Source of the DNA: Chryseobacterium geocarposphaerae
GTDB taxonomy: Bacteria; Bacteroidota; Bacteroidia; Flavobacteriales; Weeksellaceae
Reading direction: 5' to 3'
DNA length: 64,000 nucleotides
Assembly: GCF_002797535.1 (NCBI RefSeq)
Contig: NZ_PGFD01000001.1
Span: 1,302,001-1,366,000 of the forward strand
Below the pieces are notes generated by a model. It saw only the letters and a program-made list of their open reading frames with translations, was not told where the DNA came from and searched no databases. Made by a program: the position numbers and the translations under genes. This document shows, in pieces, positions 24,703-33,902 of the stretch (its first letter is position 1; each line of letters starts with the position of its first letter).

Positions 24703-27561
24703 TTACATATAAGCTTCAATCGGCTCACAAGTACAAACTAAGTTTCTGTCTCCGTAAGCTTCATCAACTCTTGAAACAGAGGCAAAGAATTTGTGATCTC
24801 TCACCCATTCTAATGGATAAGCTGCTTTTTCTCTGCTGTATGGTTTATCCCAAGAATCAGAGATTACCACCTGCTCTGTGTGAGGAGCATTTTTCAATAC
24901 GTTATTTACAGCATCAGCTTCACCGTTAGCAATTTCTTCAATCTCTTGTTTAATAGCAATTAGAGCTTCTGCAAAACGGTCGATTTCTGCTTTGCTTTCA
25001 GATTCAGTCGGCTCAATCATTAATGTTCCTGCAACCGGGAAAGATACTGTTGGAGCGTGGAAGCCGTAATCCATCAATCTCTTCGCCACATCAGCCACTT
25101 CAATTCCTAAAGACTTGAACTGTCTGAAATCTACGATACATTCGTGAGCTACTTTTCCGTTTTCGTTTGAATATAAAATCGGGAAATGTTCTGCTAAAAT
25201 TTCTTTCAGATAATTAGCATTTAAGATCGCATGCTCTGTTGCTTTTTTCAATCCTGAAGTTCCAAGCATTTTAATATAAGCATAAGAAATATTCAAGATT
25301 AATCCTGAACCGTAAGGTGCTGCAGAAATACCGTCGATAGCATCTTTAGACCCGATTCTGATATTGGCGTTGGAAGGTAAGAAAGGAACCAAATGTTTAG
25401 CCACGCAGATCGGACCAACTCCAGGACCTCCACCTCCGTGAGGAATTGCGAAAGTTTTATGTAAGTTTAAGTGACAAACATCTGCTCCGATATTTCCAGG
25501 ACTTGTATATCCTACCTGAGCGTTCATATTGGCACCATCCATATATACCTGTCCGCCGTGCTGGTGGATCAACGCTGTGATTTCTTTAATGTTGGCATCG
25601 AAGAATCCATAAGTTGACGGATACGTGATCATTACACAAGAAAGATTTTCAGAATGCTGTTCTGCTTTAGCTTTTAAATCTTCAAAATCAATTTCTCCGT
25701 TTTCAAGGTTTTTAACCACAACAATCTTCATTCCTGCCATTGCTGCAGAAGCCGGGTTTGTTCCGTGTGCAGACTGAGGAATCAATACTACATTTCTGTG
25801 ACCTTCACCTCTTGAGATGTGATATTCTCTGATTACCATCAATCCTGCATATTCTCCCTGAGCTCCTGAATTTGGCTGAAGAGAAGTACCTGCAAAACCA
25901 GTGATTTCAGCTAAGTCTTTCTCCAGTTCACGGATCATTTCCTGGTAACCCGCTGCCTGATTTACCGGTACAAAAGGGTGAATTGCTCCCCAGTTTTCCC
26001 AAGAAAGCGGTAACATTTGGGTTGCCGCGTTAAGTTTCATTGTACAAGAGCCTAAAGAAATCATTGAATGTGTCAACGATAGATCTTTTCTTTCCAGACG
26101 CTTGATGTAACGCATCAATTCTGTTTCCGTATGGTATTTGTTAAATACTTCTTCCGTAAGAATTTCGTCTTTTCTTAAATTCTCTTCAGGAATACTGTAT
26201 CCTTCTTTAATTTCTAATTTGAAAGTCTGCTTATCTTTAAACTGAGCAAAAGAAGCCATTAGAATATTTAATTTATCTAATGTTGTACTTTCGTTGATTG
26301 CAATACTTACCACTCCTTCCGTAAAGTAGTTAAGATTCAATCTGTGATCAAGCATCATTCTCATCAATCTTCCTTTCTCATCTTCATTCATCTTTATTTT
26401 TACCGTATCAAATATCGGCTCTTCAACGATTTCATATCCTAAAGCTTTCAAACCTCCTTTCAAAGCATTTGCTTTAAAATGAATCTGATCAGCGATATAA
26501 TTTAATCCTTTCGGACCGTGATAAACAGCATACATTCCGGCCATTACAGCTAGTAAAACCTGTGCTGTACAGATGTTTGAGGTTGCTTTTTCTCTCTTGA
26601 TATGCTGCTCTCTGGTTTGCAAAGCCATTCTTAGTGCACGTCTTCCGTACATGTCCTGAGAAACCCCGATGATTCTTCCAGGAATATCTCTTTTATACTC
26701 TTCTCTGCAAGAGAAAAATGCTGCGTGAGGACCGCCGTATCCTAATGGAATACCAAATCTTTGCGTTGTTCCAACTGCACAGTCAGCACCCATTGAAGCC
26801 GGAGATTTTAATTTTACCAGAGCCATCGGATCACAAGCTACAACCACCTGAAGATCTAATTTCTTATAGTCAACAATGTTCTCTGTATAATCTAGAACAA
26901 TACCGTTTTTACCAGGATATTGTAATAAAACTCCATAATAAGAGCTGTCAAATTCATGGGTTTTGTGGTCACCTTCTACGATTTCAATCTCTAAACCTTC
27001 AGCTTTTGTTTTTAAAACTGAAATGGTTTGAGGTAAAACAAGATCAGAAACAAAGAATTTATTTGCTCCTGCTTTTTTTTGATCTTTAGTTCTGTTATTG
27101 AAAAACATATGCATTGCTTCTGCAGCAGCCGTAGATTCATCCAATAATGAAGCATTTGCCAAAGCAAAACCTGTAAGATCACACACAACAGTCTGGAAAT
27201 TAAGAAGAGCTTCCAGCCTTCCCTGAGCAATTTCTGCCTGATAAGGAGTATACGCTGTATACCAACTTGGATTCTCAAAAATATTTCTCTGAATTGCTGA
27301 TGGCAGCAATGTATTGTGATACCCAAAACCGATATAGCTTGTATAATCAGTATTTTTTGATGCCAACTCTTTAGAATGGTTAAGCATTTCGTATTCTGAA
27401 AGCGGTTCTGAGATTTCAAGATCTTTTTCTAAACGGATAGAAGAAGGAATGGTTTGAGAAATTAACTCTTCGATACTTGAAACGCCAACTTTTTCCAACA
27501 TCGCCTGTTTATCGGCTTCATTTAAGGAAATGTGACGGCTCACAAACTGTTCTGTATTCAT
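24703..27561 (-). CDS. gcvP: Glycine dehydrogenase (decarboxylating), P-protein
   Basis: The 952-aa product is a full-length single-chain P-protein of the glycine cleavage system. It starts with the typical FVSRHISLNEADKQAMLEKV, contains the central GAQGEYAGLMVIREYH and NPASAAMAG motifs and the PLP-binding LHKTFAIPHGGGGPG (Lys near residue 702). It decarboxylates glycine and transfers the aminomethyl group to lipoyl GcvH; gcvT and gcvH are not in this window. The message probably starts near a weak -7 sequence (TAATTTTA, 27598-27605). Standing alone on the minus strand, it is likely monocistronic. No glycine riboswitch was recognised. Confidence 0.96.
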   Translation of the reverse strand: MNTEQFVSRHISLNEADKQAMLEKVGVSSIEELISQTIPSSIRLEKDLEISEPLSEYEMLNHSKELASKNTDYTSYIGFGYHNTLLPSAIQRNIFENPSWYTAYTPYQAEIAQGRLEALLNFQTVVCDLTGFALANASLLDESTAAAEAMHMFFNNRTKDQKKAGANKFFVSDLVLPQTISVLKTKAEGLEIEIVEGDHKTHEFDSSYYGVLLQYPGKNGIVLDYTENIVDYKKLDLQVVVACDPMALVKLKSPASMGADCAVGTTQRFGIPLGYGGPHAAFFSCREEYKRDIPGRIIGVSQDMYGRRALRMALQTREQHIKREKATSNICTAQVLLAVMAGMYAVYHGPKGLNYIADQIHFKANALKGGLKALGYEIVEEPIFDTVKIKMNEDEKGRLMRMMLDHRLNLNYFTEGVVSIAINESTTLDKLNILMASFAQFKDKQTFKLEIKEGYSIPEENLRKDEILTEEVFNKYHTETELMRYIKRLERKDLSLTHSMISLGSCTMKLNAATQMLPLSWENWGAIHPFVPVNQAAGYQEMIRELEKDLAEITGFAGTSLQPNSGAQGEYAGLMVIREYHISRGEGHRNVVLIPQSAHGTNPASAAMAGMKIVVVKNLENGEIDFEDLKAKAEQHSENLSCVMITYPSTYGFFDANIKEITALIHQHGGQVYMDGANMNAQVGYTSPGNIGADVCHLNLHKTFAIPHGGGGPGVGPICVAKHLVPFLPSNANIRIGSKDAIDGISAAPYGSGLILNISYAYIKMLGTSGLKKATEHAILNANYLKEILAEHFPILYSNENGKVAHECIVDFRQFKSLGIEVADVAKRLMDYGFHAPTVSFPVAGTLMIEPTESESKAEIDRFAEALIAIKQEIEEIANGEADAVNNVLKNAPHTEQVVISDSWDKPYSREKAAYPLEWVRDHKFFASVSRVDEAYGDRNLVCTCEPIEAYM

Positions 27562-27943
27562 TTTTATTTATTAGATTTTGTTTGTAAAAAAGATGGGTAA
27601 AATTACGAATTTTTGGAAAATTGCACAAGTAAGTTGAAAACCTAACCGAATTGCAAAATAAATCTATCTTATTCAATATTAACAACATTTCATTATATTT
27701 TACATCATAAAAACAGTTAAAGTACCTGTTAATATTAAATTAACATTATTTTTAGAAACTTCAGATTCTTGTTAAAAGAAAAGATTTTAGTTGAAAATTT
27801 CATTTTTTATTGGTCACAAATGATTTTAGGCCAACATCTTTTAATCTTATACTTAAAAGCATTCCCTAAAAGCATTTAAACAACTAACAATCAATACAAT
27901 AATATTTTAACAAATTTTATTATCTATATTTATTCTAAATTAA

Positions 27944-27951
27944 TATATTTG
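27944..27951 (+). promoter_or_regulatory. -7 box (TATATTTG) of the cysteine mini-protein gene
   Basis: Exact TAnnTTTG match ending 4 nt before ATG, suggesting a leaderless or nearly leaderless message. The upstream 380 bp to gcvP hold no other gene and are AT-rich. Confidence 0.55.
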
Positions 27952-27955
27952 CAGC

Positions 27956-28111
27956 ATGAATATGATTGTCCCATTCAAAGTTGCACCTTTGGCTCCAGCT
28001 TTTTCTATCAATACTGAAGAAATGTATTGTGGCGATAAGAAATCTTGCTGCAAAAAATTTAAAAAAGGAAAAAGGTGTAAAAAGTGCCCGGGAAGAAAGA
28101 AAATGGCTTAA
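27956..28111 (+). CDS. 51-aa basic cysteine-rich mini-protein
   Basis: The ORF starts MNMIVPFKVAPLAPAFSINT and continues EEMYCGDKKSCCKKFKKGKR, then CKKCPGRKKMA. Five cysteines (about 25, 31, 32, 41 and 44) lie among many lysines, a look shared with small metal- or nucleic-acid-binding proteins. A second Met at codon 3 is an alternative start. An exact -7 box precedes it. It is convergent with the J-domain gene, with stops 3 nt apart. No signal peptide is obvious. Function unknown; I recall similar unnamed flavobacterial proteins only vaguely. Confidence 0.6.
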   Translation: MNMIVPFKVAPLAPAFSINTEEMYCGDKKSCCKKFKKGKRCKKCPGRKKMA

Positions 28112-28114
28112 GGG

Positions 28115-28759
28115 CTACATGCTTTTTATTAAAAAATAAATCGCCAAAATCAGCAGTAAAATCCCTGCGATTATTCTTATAATTTTTGGCTGACCATGCG
28201 GGTTTGCAATTGTCCGCGGTTGCGACCTGAATAATTCTTCTGCTTTCTCTTTGAATTTTTCCGTATCGTTTTCAAAAACTTCAGTAATGGTAATGCCCTG
28301 AACTGCCGTCTTATGCAACAACGAATTGGTTGCATGAAGCAAGATCTGAAACTTTCCGTCTTTGAATTCCGTAATTTTAAAAACCCTTTCTCCATACGGC
28401 TTTTCCAAGCCAAAAGGTAAAACCTTTACCACATCAGCATTTTGAGTCTGCCAATTGATAATAATCTCCTCTCCTTTTTTTGCATGAATTTTATTTGCCG
28501 TAAAAGTTTTGATAGAAGGCGGAACATTGTATCTGAAGCTTTTCTGATGACTTTCCAAATTCTGGTCATAGGAATGTCTTCTGCTTTTGTCGCTTAATGT
28601 TTCATAAGCTTCCTGAATTTCACGAAAACGGTCTGCAAAGAAATCGTCGTTCTCATTTTTATCAGGATGATATTTTAAAGATAATTTTCTATAAGCCTTT
28701 TTGATGTCCTCTTCTGAAGCATCATGGGAAATACCGAGAAAATAGTAGTAATCTTTCAT
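28115..28759 (-). CDS. J-domain membrane protein (DnaJ-like)
   Basis: The 214-aa product starts [20 protein letters not shown], with a J domain over about residues 1-65 and the HPD motif in [10 protein letters not shown] that stimulates DnaK ATPase. No Gly/Phe-rich or zinc-finger region follows, so it is a type III J protein. A beta-rich middle segment and a C-terminal membrane helix ([20 protein letters not shown]) suggest anchoring with the J domain in the cytoplasm. The chosen start is 13 codons after the longest frame start, placing the J domain at the terminus. Client unknown. Confidence 0.86.
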   Translation of the reverse strand: MKDYYYFLGISHDASEEDIKKAYRKLSLKYHPDKNENDDFFADRFREIQEAYETLSDKSRRHSYDQNLESHQKSFRYNVPPSIKTFTANKIHAKKGEEIIINWQTQNADVVKVLPFGLEKPYGERVFKITEFKDGKFQILLHATNSLLHKTAVQGITITEVFENDTEKFKEKAEELFRSQPRTIANPHGQPKIIRIIAGILLLILAIYFLIKSM

Positions 28760-28784
28760 TGAACTCCACAAAAATAAGGATTTT

Positions 28785-29079
28785 GTTATTGCGAGCAAAG
28801 CAAAGCCATCTCTTTTACCTTAATTTTAATTATTGAAATTTTTGCTTTTAACGCGAAGTCGGCAAAGATTTTTTTTGAAATGTTTGAGAATATTTTTCGT
28901 TCGCAAAGGCGTTTCACTCAGCGAAGGATAGAGATAATTATGTATTTCATTTGTCATGCTGGAAGCATCTCAAGATTGCTTATTAAAAAAATATAAAAAG
29001 TGAGAAATTGACTGTTAAGAATGCAAGATAATAGACGATATTTTGAGATTGCTTCTTCGCTTCGCTCATCGCAATGACA
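28785..29079. repeat. Composite interspersed repeat (families B and R)
   Basis: A left end TTATTGCGAGCAAAGCAAAG faces a right end with CTTCGCTTCGCTCATCGCAA, an imperfect inverted pair about 260 bp apart. Between them lie a B element (TTTTAACGCGAAGTC ... AAGGCGTTTCACTCAGCGAA) and a family-R start (TTTCATTTGTCATGCTGGAA). The B-then-R order is repeated near 36.6 kb. No gene is seen in this 390-bp gap. Confidence 0.5.
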
Positions 29080-29087
29080 TATAAAAA

Positions 29088-29126
29088 AGTTCTGGCGCGG
29101 AAAGCTTCGCTTCCCGCGCCAGAACT
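29088..29126. repeat. GC-rich 18-bp hairpin with 3-nt loop
   Basis: Arms 29088-29105 and 29109-29126 pair with one mismatch; loop TTC. The core CTGGCGCGG/CCGCGCCAG is far more GC-rich than its context. Located after the composite repeat and 27 nt from the end of the next minus-strand gene, where it could help termination. Confidence 0.8.
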
Positions 29127-29152
29127 AACAATTTCAATTTAGTTACTTTCTA

Positions 29153-29425
29153 TTATGCTTCCACAATATTTTCTTTTTTCTCGAAACCTCTGTGATGGCA
29201 TCTTGAAGCAAATTCTTTCTTGAATTTTCCTTTCAACTCTTGATATTCTTCTTCATTCATTTCTCTTATTTTATCTGCCAATCCGAAAGGAGATTTTTCT
29301 TTGATTCCGTATTCTTCAAAAATACCTTTTACAAATCTTTTTCTTTGTATCGCTTTTTTAGCAATCATGGCAACTCCGGCAACCGCTAATGCTCCCAAAG
29401 CTCCTTTTAATACTGAATTTTTCAT
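29153..29425 (-). CDS. Small hypothetical protein of the ECF sigma operon
   Basis: The 90-aa product has an N-terminal hydrophobic, Ala/Gly-rich segment (MKNSVLKGALGALAVAGVAM) with the look of a membrane anchor, then a charged helical region (KIREMNEEEYQELKGKFKKE) and CHH near the end. It is the third gene after an ECF sigma factor and a membrane protein, 85 nt from the latter. The name 'YtxH-like' would be only a guess. Possibly an anti-sigma partner or envelope stress effector. Confidence 0.65.
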   Translation of the reverse strand: MKNSVLKGALGALAVAGVAMIAKKAIQRKRFVKGIFEEYGIKEKSPFGLADKIREMNEEEYQELKGKFKKEFASRCHHRGFEKKENIVEA

Positions 29426-29510
29426 TTTTTCAAAATTTTAAATTTTACTACTTTGTTTTTTATATAGACGAATGAATTATTAATTTTACTTTACTACTTC
29501 TAAAATTTAA

Positions 29511-29852
29511 TTATTCGTTTGTTCTGTTGTGTCTGTTAAAGAAACCGCCTTCACATTTGTTTCTCCATACTTCTTTGAATTTTTCTCTTTCTTCGGGAGA
29601 TAAGTGCATCATTTTTTCTCTCATTTTTCTTTCCTTAAAATCTTTCACTCCTTTTCCGAAATGGAAACCTCCAAAAAGTATTTTACTTAAAATCAATATT
29701 CCCATTGCCTGCCAATATGTTATTGATTTTGCTCCCAAAATCTCCGGAAGGAGACCGTTCCACAGAGCCATGACAATCCATGTAACTCCTAAAAAAATCA
29801 ACGGGGGACACAGAATTAAAAAAATCCACCCTTTTTTATGTTTATGATTCAT
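29511..29852 (-). CDS. Small membrane protein of the ECF sigma operon (putative anti-sigma partner)
   Basis: The 113-aa product has two membrane helices (about 10-33 and 45-62), then a basic amphipathic region and the motif MHLSPEEREKFKEVWRNKCE. The last motif resembles the LSPEER-type helix of CpxP/Spy-like periplasmic proteins. It lies 13 nt after the ECF sigma factor stop, a position commonly occupied by an anti-sigma gene, so it may regulate the sigma factor. That role is inference; no zinc anti-sigma motif (H-x3-C-x2-C) is present. Confidence 0.6.
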   Translation of the reverse strand: MNHKHKKGWIFLILCPPLIFLGVTWIVMALWNGLLPEILGAKSITYWQAMGILILSKILFGGFHFGKGVKDFKERKMREKMMHLSPEEREKFKEVWRNKCEGGFFNRHNRTNE

Positions 29853-29865
29853 ATCTTTCTTTTTA

Positions 29866-30444
29866 CTAACTATTTAAATCTTCGTATAATTTTCTCAATC
29901 TGTTTCTCAAATGCTTTACGGCATAGTTTTTCCGACTGATAATTGTTTTTATGTTTTCGCCCTGTTCATCAGCAATTTCCTGGAGTGTTTTATCGTTGAG
30001 CTCGTTTTCTACGTAAACCAGTCTTTGCTTTTCAGGCAATTCTTCCAACGCTTCAAAAAGCTTTTTCCAGATTTCATCCTGAAACATTTTCACTTCAGGT
30101 CCGGCGCTTTCATCCATCAATAAAATATCTTTGATGGAAAAGTCTCCGTCTTCATCTTCATAGACGAAATCTTCTAAATTTTCGGTTTTCTTTTTTCGGT
30201 ATTTGTCCGTGATTTTATTGGCAGTCACTCTGTACAGCCAACCACCCACGTTCACAATCTCAGACAAATTGGTAAGACTACTGAACTGATACCACACTTC
30301 CTGCAGAATATCTTCCGCATCTTCCGTATTTTTCACTTTCGGACGAATGTACGACATCAGCTTTCCTCCGTACTTTGAAACGGTTTGTGAGATGATATTT
30401 TCCTTCTCCTTCTGTGGCATTGTTATTTTTTCGACAACCTCCAT
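29866..30444 (-). CDS. ECF-type RNA polymerase sigma factor
   Basis: The 192-aa product has sigma region 2 (about residues 20-85; KNTEDAEDILQEVWYQFSSL is region 2.1/2.2) and region 4 (about 130-180; LEELPEKQRLVYVENELNDK, ISRKNYAVKHLRNRLRKLYE), with an acidic linker. This is the ECF domain order. It leads a three-gene operon with a small membrane protein and another small protein. It is not related closely to the pair at 59.6 and 63.2 kb, whose motif was not found here. The start may be residue 9 (MPQKEKENII). Confidence 0.9.
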   Translation of the reverse strand: MEVVEKITMPQKEKENIISQTVSKYGGKLMSYIRPKVKNTEDAEDILQEVWYQFSSLTNLSEIVNVGGWLYRVTANKITDKYRKKKTENLEDFVYEDEDGDFSIKDILLMDESAGPEVKMFQDEIWKKLFEALEELPEKQRLVYVENELNDKTLQEIADEQGENIKTIISRKNYAVKHLRNRLRKLYEDLNS

Positions 30445-30549
30445 ATTGCTATGACGATTGAAATTTTTATTTTACTTTAATAAATTTAGAATATTTTTTG
30501 GAATTTTTGATTTTTCTTTTATTCATAAGACTTTGTAAGCTTCTAATTT

Positions 30550-30712
30550 AACCACAAAAGTCACAAAAGATTTAGGTAAAATCTTTAACGTTTATCTTTA
30601 GACTAAAAAAAGGACGCAAGCTTTTAAAAACCTCTGATTTTATTCTTTTAAGAACTTTTATTATCTCATCAATATTTTATAATAGCTTTTGTATCTTTTG
30701 TGGTTAAATTTA
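30550..30712. repeat. Long-range inverted repeat, third repeat type
   Basis: TTAACCACAAAAG at 30550 (continuing CACAAAAGATT) faces TCTTTTGTGGTTAA at 30699-30712, with about 135 bp between. The arms resemble the TTAACGCAAAG-type element elsewhere but with CAC instead of GCG. The 350-bp gap upstream of the sigma operon has no gene; this repeat and a terminator account for most of it. Confidence 0.55.
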
Positions 30713-30742
30713 AAATTGATTTAAACTGTTTGAAAAACAAAA

Positions 30743-30770
30743 AACGGAAAGTAATAATTTACCTTCCGTT
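30743..30770 (-). terminator. Intrinsic terminator of the S9 peptidase gene
   Basis: AACGGAA pairs with TTCCGTT within a larger stem (inner GTAA/TTAC); on the minus strand a T-run follows. It lies just after the peptidase stop. Confidence 0.7.
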
Positions 30771-30794
30771 CATTAATTATAAAAATATTTGTGT

Positions 30795-32798
30795 TTATTT
30801 ATTGAAATTCTCGGCAAAGAAACCCAGCATGGATTTATACAGCTCCAGCCTGTTTGGTTCTTTTCCAAATCCGTGTCCTTCATCATATTTTACCATATAG
30901 GGTACTTCAAAACCTTTACTTCTTAAAGCTTTTACAATTTGATCGGATTCATTGATATTGACTCTCGGGTCATTGGCTCCCTGAACAACAAATAACGGTT
31001 TCTTAATTTTATCAATTTGGAAAACAGGGGAAACTTCTTTGGCGATTTTTGCCTCTTCAGGATTATCAAGATCATACCAGATCTGTTTTACCATTTCTTT
31101 ATAAGGTTTCCAATACTCAGGGAATGAATCGAAGAAAGTAAAGATGTTGGAAACTCCTACATAGTCAACCCCACAAGCATATAAATCAGGAGTTTTAATC
31201 AGTCCCATTAAAGTTGCATAACCACCATGACTTCCACCATAAATAGCCACTTTATCTTTATCTACCCAACCCTGCTGAATAACATATTTTACGCCGTCTT
31301 CCACATCATCCATTGCTTTTCTTCCGATCTGTTTGTATCCTGAAGTCTGGAATTCTTTTCCATATCCACCCGAGATTCTGAAATTCACCTGTAAAGTGGC
31401 ATATCCTCTGCTTGCAAACAATTGAGTTTCCGGATTAAATCCCCAATTATCCCTGATTCCTTGCGGTCCCCCGTGAGGATTTACAATTAACGGAACCTTT
31501 TGGCCTTGTAAAGCTGCTTTGGGTAATGTGATATATCCGTGAATCGTCAAACCATCGCGGCTTTTAAATTCAATCGGCCTCATTTCCGCCATATCTTCTT
31601 CTTTCAGCTGGGGCATAAGATCGAAAAGAAGCTTCAGATTTTTTGATTTGGTATCATACTCGTAGTATTTTCCGTAAAGCTTATCGCTGCTTACGACTAC
31701 CAGGAGTTTATTTTCGTTATCATCTGAAGAAACAACGTAGTATTGTTTATCTCCAAATTCAGATTTCAGCTTTTGATACACTTCCTTGTAAAAGTTACTT
31801 ACAGGAATCACCTCATCTTTAATACCGTTATAACTAATGTAGTCCAGTTCATAATTCCTGTTTTTTTCAGCTGTACTTATTGAACTTACATCGAATGTCG
31901 GATTTGAATATACTTCTTTAATAATTGCATTTTTCTTCAGATCATATAAAACAATTCTTGCTTTATCACTGTCCAAATTGGTCACCACATAAGCCTCATC
32001 CTTGTTTTTGGAATTATAGTTAAAACTAATCACACTGAAAGTATCCTTCCAGTCGGTTGATTTTAAAAGATTAAATTTCTCCGTTTGTAAATCTTTATAG
32101 TACGTTTTTGTCGTTAAACCATTTTCAAGAACGATGTAGCCTCTCAAATTGCCGTCTTTATCAAAAAGGTAGTCATCTATAGGACTTTTAGTATCCTTAT
32201 TTTCATACAGCTGGGTTATCTCCCCCGTCTTGAAATTGATTTTATAGGGTTCAAAGATCTGTTTGTTGTTTTTATTCATCGTTACAACAACAAAATCAGT
32301 ATCCTTAATTAATCTGACAGTACCTAAAGTAATTCCTTCGAAGGGTGTTAAATCTTTAAGATTTTTACCATCTATATCTGCCGCATACAAATGAATATTT
32401 TCATTTCCTCCTTTATCCTGAGTATAGAAGAGACGGCTTTTATTGAGCCAGCCATAGCTCCTGATAAGATCCTCTTTTTCAACAAGCGCTTTTGTAATTT
32501 TTCCTGTTTTTAAATCTTTTACATAGACATGATTTTTCATGTCTTTATCCTTTTCTTTGTAAGAAAGATATTGCCCGTCAGGAGAAATTTTAAATTGTGA
32601 AGCTTTAGGTCTTGCAAAGTAATCTTCAACCTTGTATTTAAAGTTTCCTTTATCATAAGAAATAAGCTTTTCTAAAGTGGCCTTGGAAGATACTAATGTA
32701 GGATCACCGGGTAATTTTGCGGTCGAGCTTTGTGCATTGATCATAATCGTAGATATTACAATGTGAGCAGTGGTTAGAATTTTGTGATTAAGGTTCAT
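30795..32798 (-). CDS. Secreted S9-family (prolyl oligopeptidase/acylaminoacyl type) serine peptidase
   Basis: The 667-aa product has a signal peptide (MNLNHKILTTAHIVISTIMI, cleaved after INAQ), a beta-propeller of about 380 residues, and a C-terminal alpha/beta hydrolase domain. The triad is visible: Ser in YGGSHGGYATL (about residue 529), Asp in QGANDPRVN (about 610) and His in YDEGHGFG (about 645). Family members cleave proline-containing or N-acylated short peptides in the periplasm or outside. It is a single gene with its own terminator. Exact specificity is unclear. Confidence 0.92.
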   Translation of the reverse strand: MNLNHKILTTAHIVISTIMINAQSSTAKLPGDPTLVSSKATLEKLISYDKGNFKYKVEDYFARPKASQFKISPDGQYLSYKEKDKDMKNHVYVKDLKTGKITKALVEKEDLIRSYGWLNKSRLFYTQDKGGNENIHLYAADIDGKNLKDLTPFEGITLGTVRLIKDTDFVVVTMNKNNKQIFEPYKINFKTGEITQLYENKDTKSPIDDYLFDKDGNLRGYIVLENGLTTKTYYKDLQTEKFNLLKSTDWKDTFSVISFNYNSKNKDEAYVVTNLDSDKARIVLYDLKKNAIIKEVYSNPTFDVSSISTAEKNRNYELDYISYNGIKDEVIPVSNFYKEVYQKLKSEFGDKQYYVVSSDDNENKLLVVVSSDKLYGKYYEYDTKSKNLKLLFDLMPQLKEEDMAEMRPIEFKSRDGLTIHGYITLPKAALQGQKVPLIVNPHGGPQGIRDNWGFNPETQLFASRGYATLQVNFRISGGYGKEFQTSGYKQIGRKAMDDVEDGVKYVIQQGWVDKDKVAIYGGSHGGYATLMGLIKTPDLYACGVDYVGVSNIFTFFDSFPEYWKPYKEMVKQIWYDLDNPEEAKIAKEVSPVFQIDKIKKPLFVVQGANDPRVNINESDQIVKALRSKGFEVPYMVKYDEGHGFGKEPNRLELYKSMLGFFAENFNK

Positions 32799-32923
32799 AA
32801 CTTATATTTTGATTAGGTTTATGATATTCATTGGGTGCACAAATAAATATCTAAACAATAAGACAGTTAAACTGATCAAAAAGTTACATATTTTTCAAAT
32901 ATTTGTGAAAATAATATTTATAT

Positions 32924-32950
32924 AAAACCCCGGAAGCTAACTTCCGGGGT
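32924..32950 (-). terminator. Intrinsic terminator of the 33-39 kb cluster
   Basis: ACCCCGGAAG pairs over 10 bp with CTTCCGGGGT (4-nt loop); on the minus strand T-rich sequence follows. It ends the transcript of the DoxX gene. Confidence 0.85.
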
Positions 32951-32972
32951 AAATATTGTAATTGTTTTTAAA

Positions 32973-33431
32973 CTAAGCCAAATAGATTCCAAAATACCAG
33001 GTCCAGCTTATTAAAATAAGCTGCATTAGGATTCTTTCTCGATATAGATAATTCATTCCCGGCCTTGTGTAATCGGCTTTAAAGATATTGATCTTTTTCT
33101 TTGAAGCATTGATATTAGCTACGAAAACCAATACATAGAAAACAATCAGTAAAACTGCCGTAATTTCACGTATCGAGGGAATCATCAGTCCAACTCCGGC
33201 TGCAATTTCAATAATTCCGGTAAAGTATACCCAAAACATTTTAGCAGGAATAAATTCAGGAATCATCATCGCCATTCCTTTCTGAAATTTAAAATGGGAA
33301 AGCCCTGTAAAGATGATAAAAACCGCCATTCCTAGATTTCCGGAAAATAAAAAGTTCCAGCTTCCCTGAAAAATCTTGGTTCCCAGCAAAACCAGAAGAA
33401 ATGTGGCAAAAAGAATTGTTAATAGCTTCAT
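32973..33431 (-). CDS. DoxX-family membrane protein
   Basis: The 152-aa product has four hydrophobic helices (KLLTILFATFLLVLLGTKIF; MAVFIIFTGLSHF; FTGIIEIAAGVGLMIPSIRE; ITAVLLIVFYVLVFVANINA), the DoxX pattern, with the conserved G-x-x-H-F and E-I-x-A-G-x-G-L-x-x-P residues. DoxX proteins are often part of thiol or oxidative-stress membrane systems; the reaction is unknown. It is the last gene of a minus-strand set of SRPBCC and VOC genes; the preceding SRPBCC gene ends 6 nt upstream, and a strong terminator follows. Confidence 0.82.
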   Translation of the reverse strand: MKLLTILFATFLLVLLGTKIFQGSWNFLFSGNLGMAVFIIFTGLSHFKFQKGMAMMIPEFIPAKMFWVYFTGIIEIAAGVGLMIPSIREITAVLLIVFYVLVFVANINASKKKINIFKADYTRPGMNYLYRERILMQLILISWTWYFGIYLA

Positions 33432-33437
33432 ACTTCT

Positions 33438-33878
33438 TTATTTTTCAGCAAGGTCTTTCACCACTTCCAGTCCTTTTATAAATCCTGTATTCAGATGATC
33501 CCGCCATTCTTTTTCTACCTGAACCTCAACATGAAGTTTGGTTTTATCCCCAAAATCGATTAAAATATATTTCTCGAAACAACCGCTCCACTCCATTACT
33601 TCCTTGCTGTGAAGATCTTCGTTTCCTTCTTTATCAACCATTCCCAAATGCTTAAAGATAATCTGGTCAGGTTTTTCAAGGCTGTCGATTGTAGAAACCA
33701 TCCCTTCTCCTTCTGAATTCAGGAAATAGGTTTTTCCTCCTACTTTCCAATCGGTTTTCATGATACTGCCCGGACTGAAAAACCGGGTCCACTCGCTGTA
33801 TGTTTCTGTGCCCCAAAGAATATCCCAAACTTTCTCTTTCGAGGCATCGATTATTTTTTCGTAAGATAAAGTTTCCAT
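33438..33878 (-). CDS. SRPBCC/AHSA1-like protein
   Basis: The 146-aa product matches the START/Bet v1-like SRPBCC fold: IDASKEKVWDILWGTETYSE (helix plus W-D-I-L-W), strand segment GKTYFLNSEGEGMVSTIDSL, and the C-terminal long helix TGFIKGLEVVKDLAEK. AHSA1-like proteins bind hydrophobic ligands or Hsp90; bacterial members are usually of unknown ligand. It is adjacent to a second related SRPBCC gene at 33903 (24 nt upstream) and the DoxX gene 6 nt downstream, likely co-transcribed. Confidence 0.85.
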   Translation of the reverse strand: METLSYEKIIDASKEKVWDILWGTETYSEWTRFFSPGSIMKTDWKVGGKTYFLNSEGEGMVSTIDSLEKPDQIIFKHLGMVDKEGNEDLHSKEVMEWSGCFEKYILIDFGDKTKLHVEVQVEKEWRDHLNTGFIKGLEVVKDLAEK

Positions 33879-33902
33879 ATTTTAAATTTAAATGATTAAA
33901 CT

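Noticed and set aside
27562..27955. Possible glycine riboswitch or leader RNA between gcvP and the mini-protein gene
   Set aside because: I see no paired aptamer pattern; the sequence is simply AT-rich, and gcvP has only a weak promoter.
32840..32885. TGTAACT ... TAACTGTC upstream of the S9 peptidase resembling the ECF motif
   Set aside because: The distance from TGTAAC to TAACT is 19 nt instead of 25 in the three real copies, and the first half differs, so I do not count it as a member.
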